A DNA stretch of 64,000 bases from Antarctobacter aquimaris (GTDB lineage Bacteria; Pseudomonadota; Alphaproteobacteria; Rhodobacterales; Rhodobacteraceae): positions 62,001 through 126,000 of the forward strand of contig NZ_FXYF01000010.1 of the NCBI RefSeq assembly GCF_900184945.1. Direction: 5' to 3'. Made by a program: the position numbers and the translations under genes. The notes under the pieces were generated by a model that saw only the letters and a list, made by a program, of their open reading frames with translations, did not search any database and was not told where the DNA came from. Below, piece after piece: positions 63,503 to 64,000 of this stretch. Each line of letters begins with the position of its first letter. The stretch's first letter is position 1.

Positions 63503-64000
63503 ATGTCCAACGCACAACTTGAAAAGGCTATCGAGGCCGCCTGGGAAAACCGCGCCGAGATCACGCCGACCACCACCGGCGAGACCCGCGAGGCCATCGA
63601 GGCCACGCTGGACGCGCTCGACAGCGGCACGCTGCGGGTGGCCGAGCGCGGCGAGGATGGCACCTGGCATGTCAACCAGTGGGCCAAGAAGGCCGTGCTG
63701 CTGTCGTTCCGGCTGAACGACATGGCGCCGATCTCGGGCGGCAACGGCGGCTCGACCTGGTGGGACAAGGTGCCGTCGAAATTCGCCGGCTGGGACGACA
63801 ACCAGTGGCGCGCGGCGGGGTTCCGCGCGGTGCCGGGGTCGATCGTCCGGCGCTCGGCCTTCATCGGCAAGGGCGTGGTGCTGATGCCGTCGTTCGTGAA
63901 CATCGGCGCCTATGTCGACGAAGGCTCGATGGTCGACGGCTGGGCCACCGTCGGGTCCTGCGCGCAGATCGGCAAGAACGTGCACCTGTCGGGCGGCGTC
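63503..64000 (+). CDS. dapD: Tetrahydrodipicolinate N-succinyltransferase, N-terminal part (runs off the window)
   Basis: The first 166 codons of the lysine/diaminopimelate pathway enzyme. It starts [20 protein letters not shown], with the helical N-terminal domain, [20 protein letters not shown], and the beginning of the left-handed beta helix ([20 protein letters not shown] and [20 protein letters not shown]). The ATG at 63503 follows GGGGAGAGGGACGC. It runs beyond the right edge. asd, which supplies its pathway, is 4 kb upstream. Confidence 0.96.
   Translation, partial: MSNAQLEKAIEAAWENRAEITPTTTGETREAIEATLDALDSGTLRVAERGEDGTWHVNQWAKKAVLLSFRLNDMAPISGGNGGSTWWDKVPSKFAGWDDNQWRAAGFRAVPGSIVRRSAFIGKGVVLMPSFVNIGAYVDEGSMVDGWATVGSCAQIGKNVHLSGGV

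Overview
The window is a GC-rich chromosomal segment of an alphaproteobacterium, most likely a marine Roseobacter-clade member of the Rhodobacteraceae. The evidence is the order tuf / tRNA-Trp / secE / nusG / rplKA / rplJL / rpoB, the PTS-Ntr block (HPr, EIIA, RapZ, short HprK) next to chvG-chvI-pckA, a pob/pca aromatic cluster with PcaQ, and several families typical of that group (DUF2794, DUF6473, DUF898, twin-transmembrane protein). I saw no prophage, CRISPR array or intact insertion sequence.

Layout. 1-13026: the translation/transcription cluster on the minus strand, from the rpoB 5' end to tuf. It is interrupted at three junctions. A periplasmic DUF4105 (Lnb-like) protein, a hybrid histidine kinase and a cysteine-free SUOX-like periplasmic protein lie between rplA and rplJ. 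A YcaQ-type DNA glycosylase lies between nusG and rplK. A methyltransferase-like gene and two nearly identical tandem small secreted-protein genes lie between tRNA-Trp and tuf. Terminators or promoters mark most of these borders. 13151-20388: lipoprotein, cytochrome P450, cobalamin adenosyltransferase with a small membrane protein, SDR, SH3 protein, parC. 20742-25558: two tandem copies of a two-gene module, a DUF898 multi-spanning membrane protein followed by an M48 metalloprotease. 25848-30396: etfBA, DUF6473, 3-hydroxybutyryl-CoA dehydrogenase, acyltransferase.

30441-36847: HPr, EIIA-Man-type, RapZ, HprK, ChvG and ChvI on the minus strand, divergent from pckA. This is a carbon/envelope control block. 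37649-42643: pobA-pcaC-pcaH-pcaG plus a beta-keto acid cleavage enzyme (BKACE), divergent from pcaQ; together they would convert 4-hydroxybenzoate through protocatechuate into the beta-ketoadipate route. 42828-55391: YbjN, ProC, CsaA, KAS III, MFS, PPOX, thymidine kinase, a paaK-paaI pair behind a TetR-like palindrome, agmatinase-like, NlpC/P60 and leucyl aminopeptidase genes. 55465-64000: small hypothetical, beta-carbonic anhydrase with a decayed PII-like gene behind it, a divergent pair of unknown genes sharing one domain, an 85-bp tandem repeat, asd, a membrane-bound nucleotide-sugar dehydratase, a LOG protein, a serine/threonine dehydratase and the 5' end of dapD.

Most genes are ordinary chromosomal functions. 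The less explained parts are the duplicated DUF898-M48 module, the tandem secreted-peptide genes with only synonymous differences, the cysteine-free SUOX-fold partner of a hybrid kinase, BKACE in the pca operon, the PII-like relic behind carbonic anhydrase, the divergent pair at 56.9-57.9 kb, and several short dispersed palindromic repeats. All calls come from reading the sequence. No database search was run.
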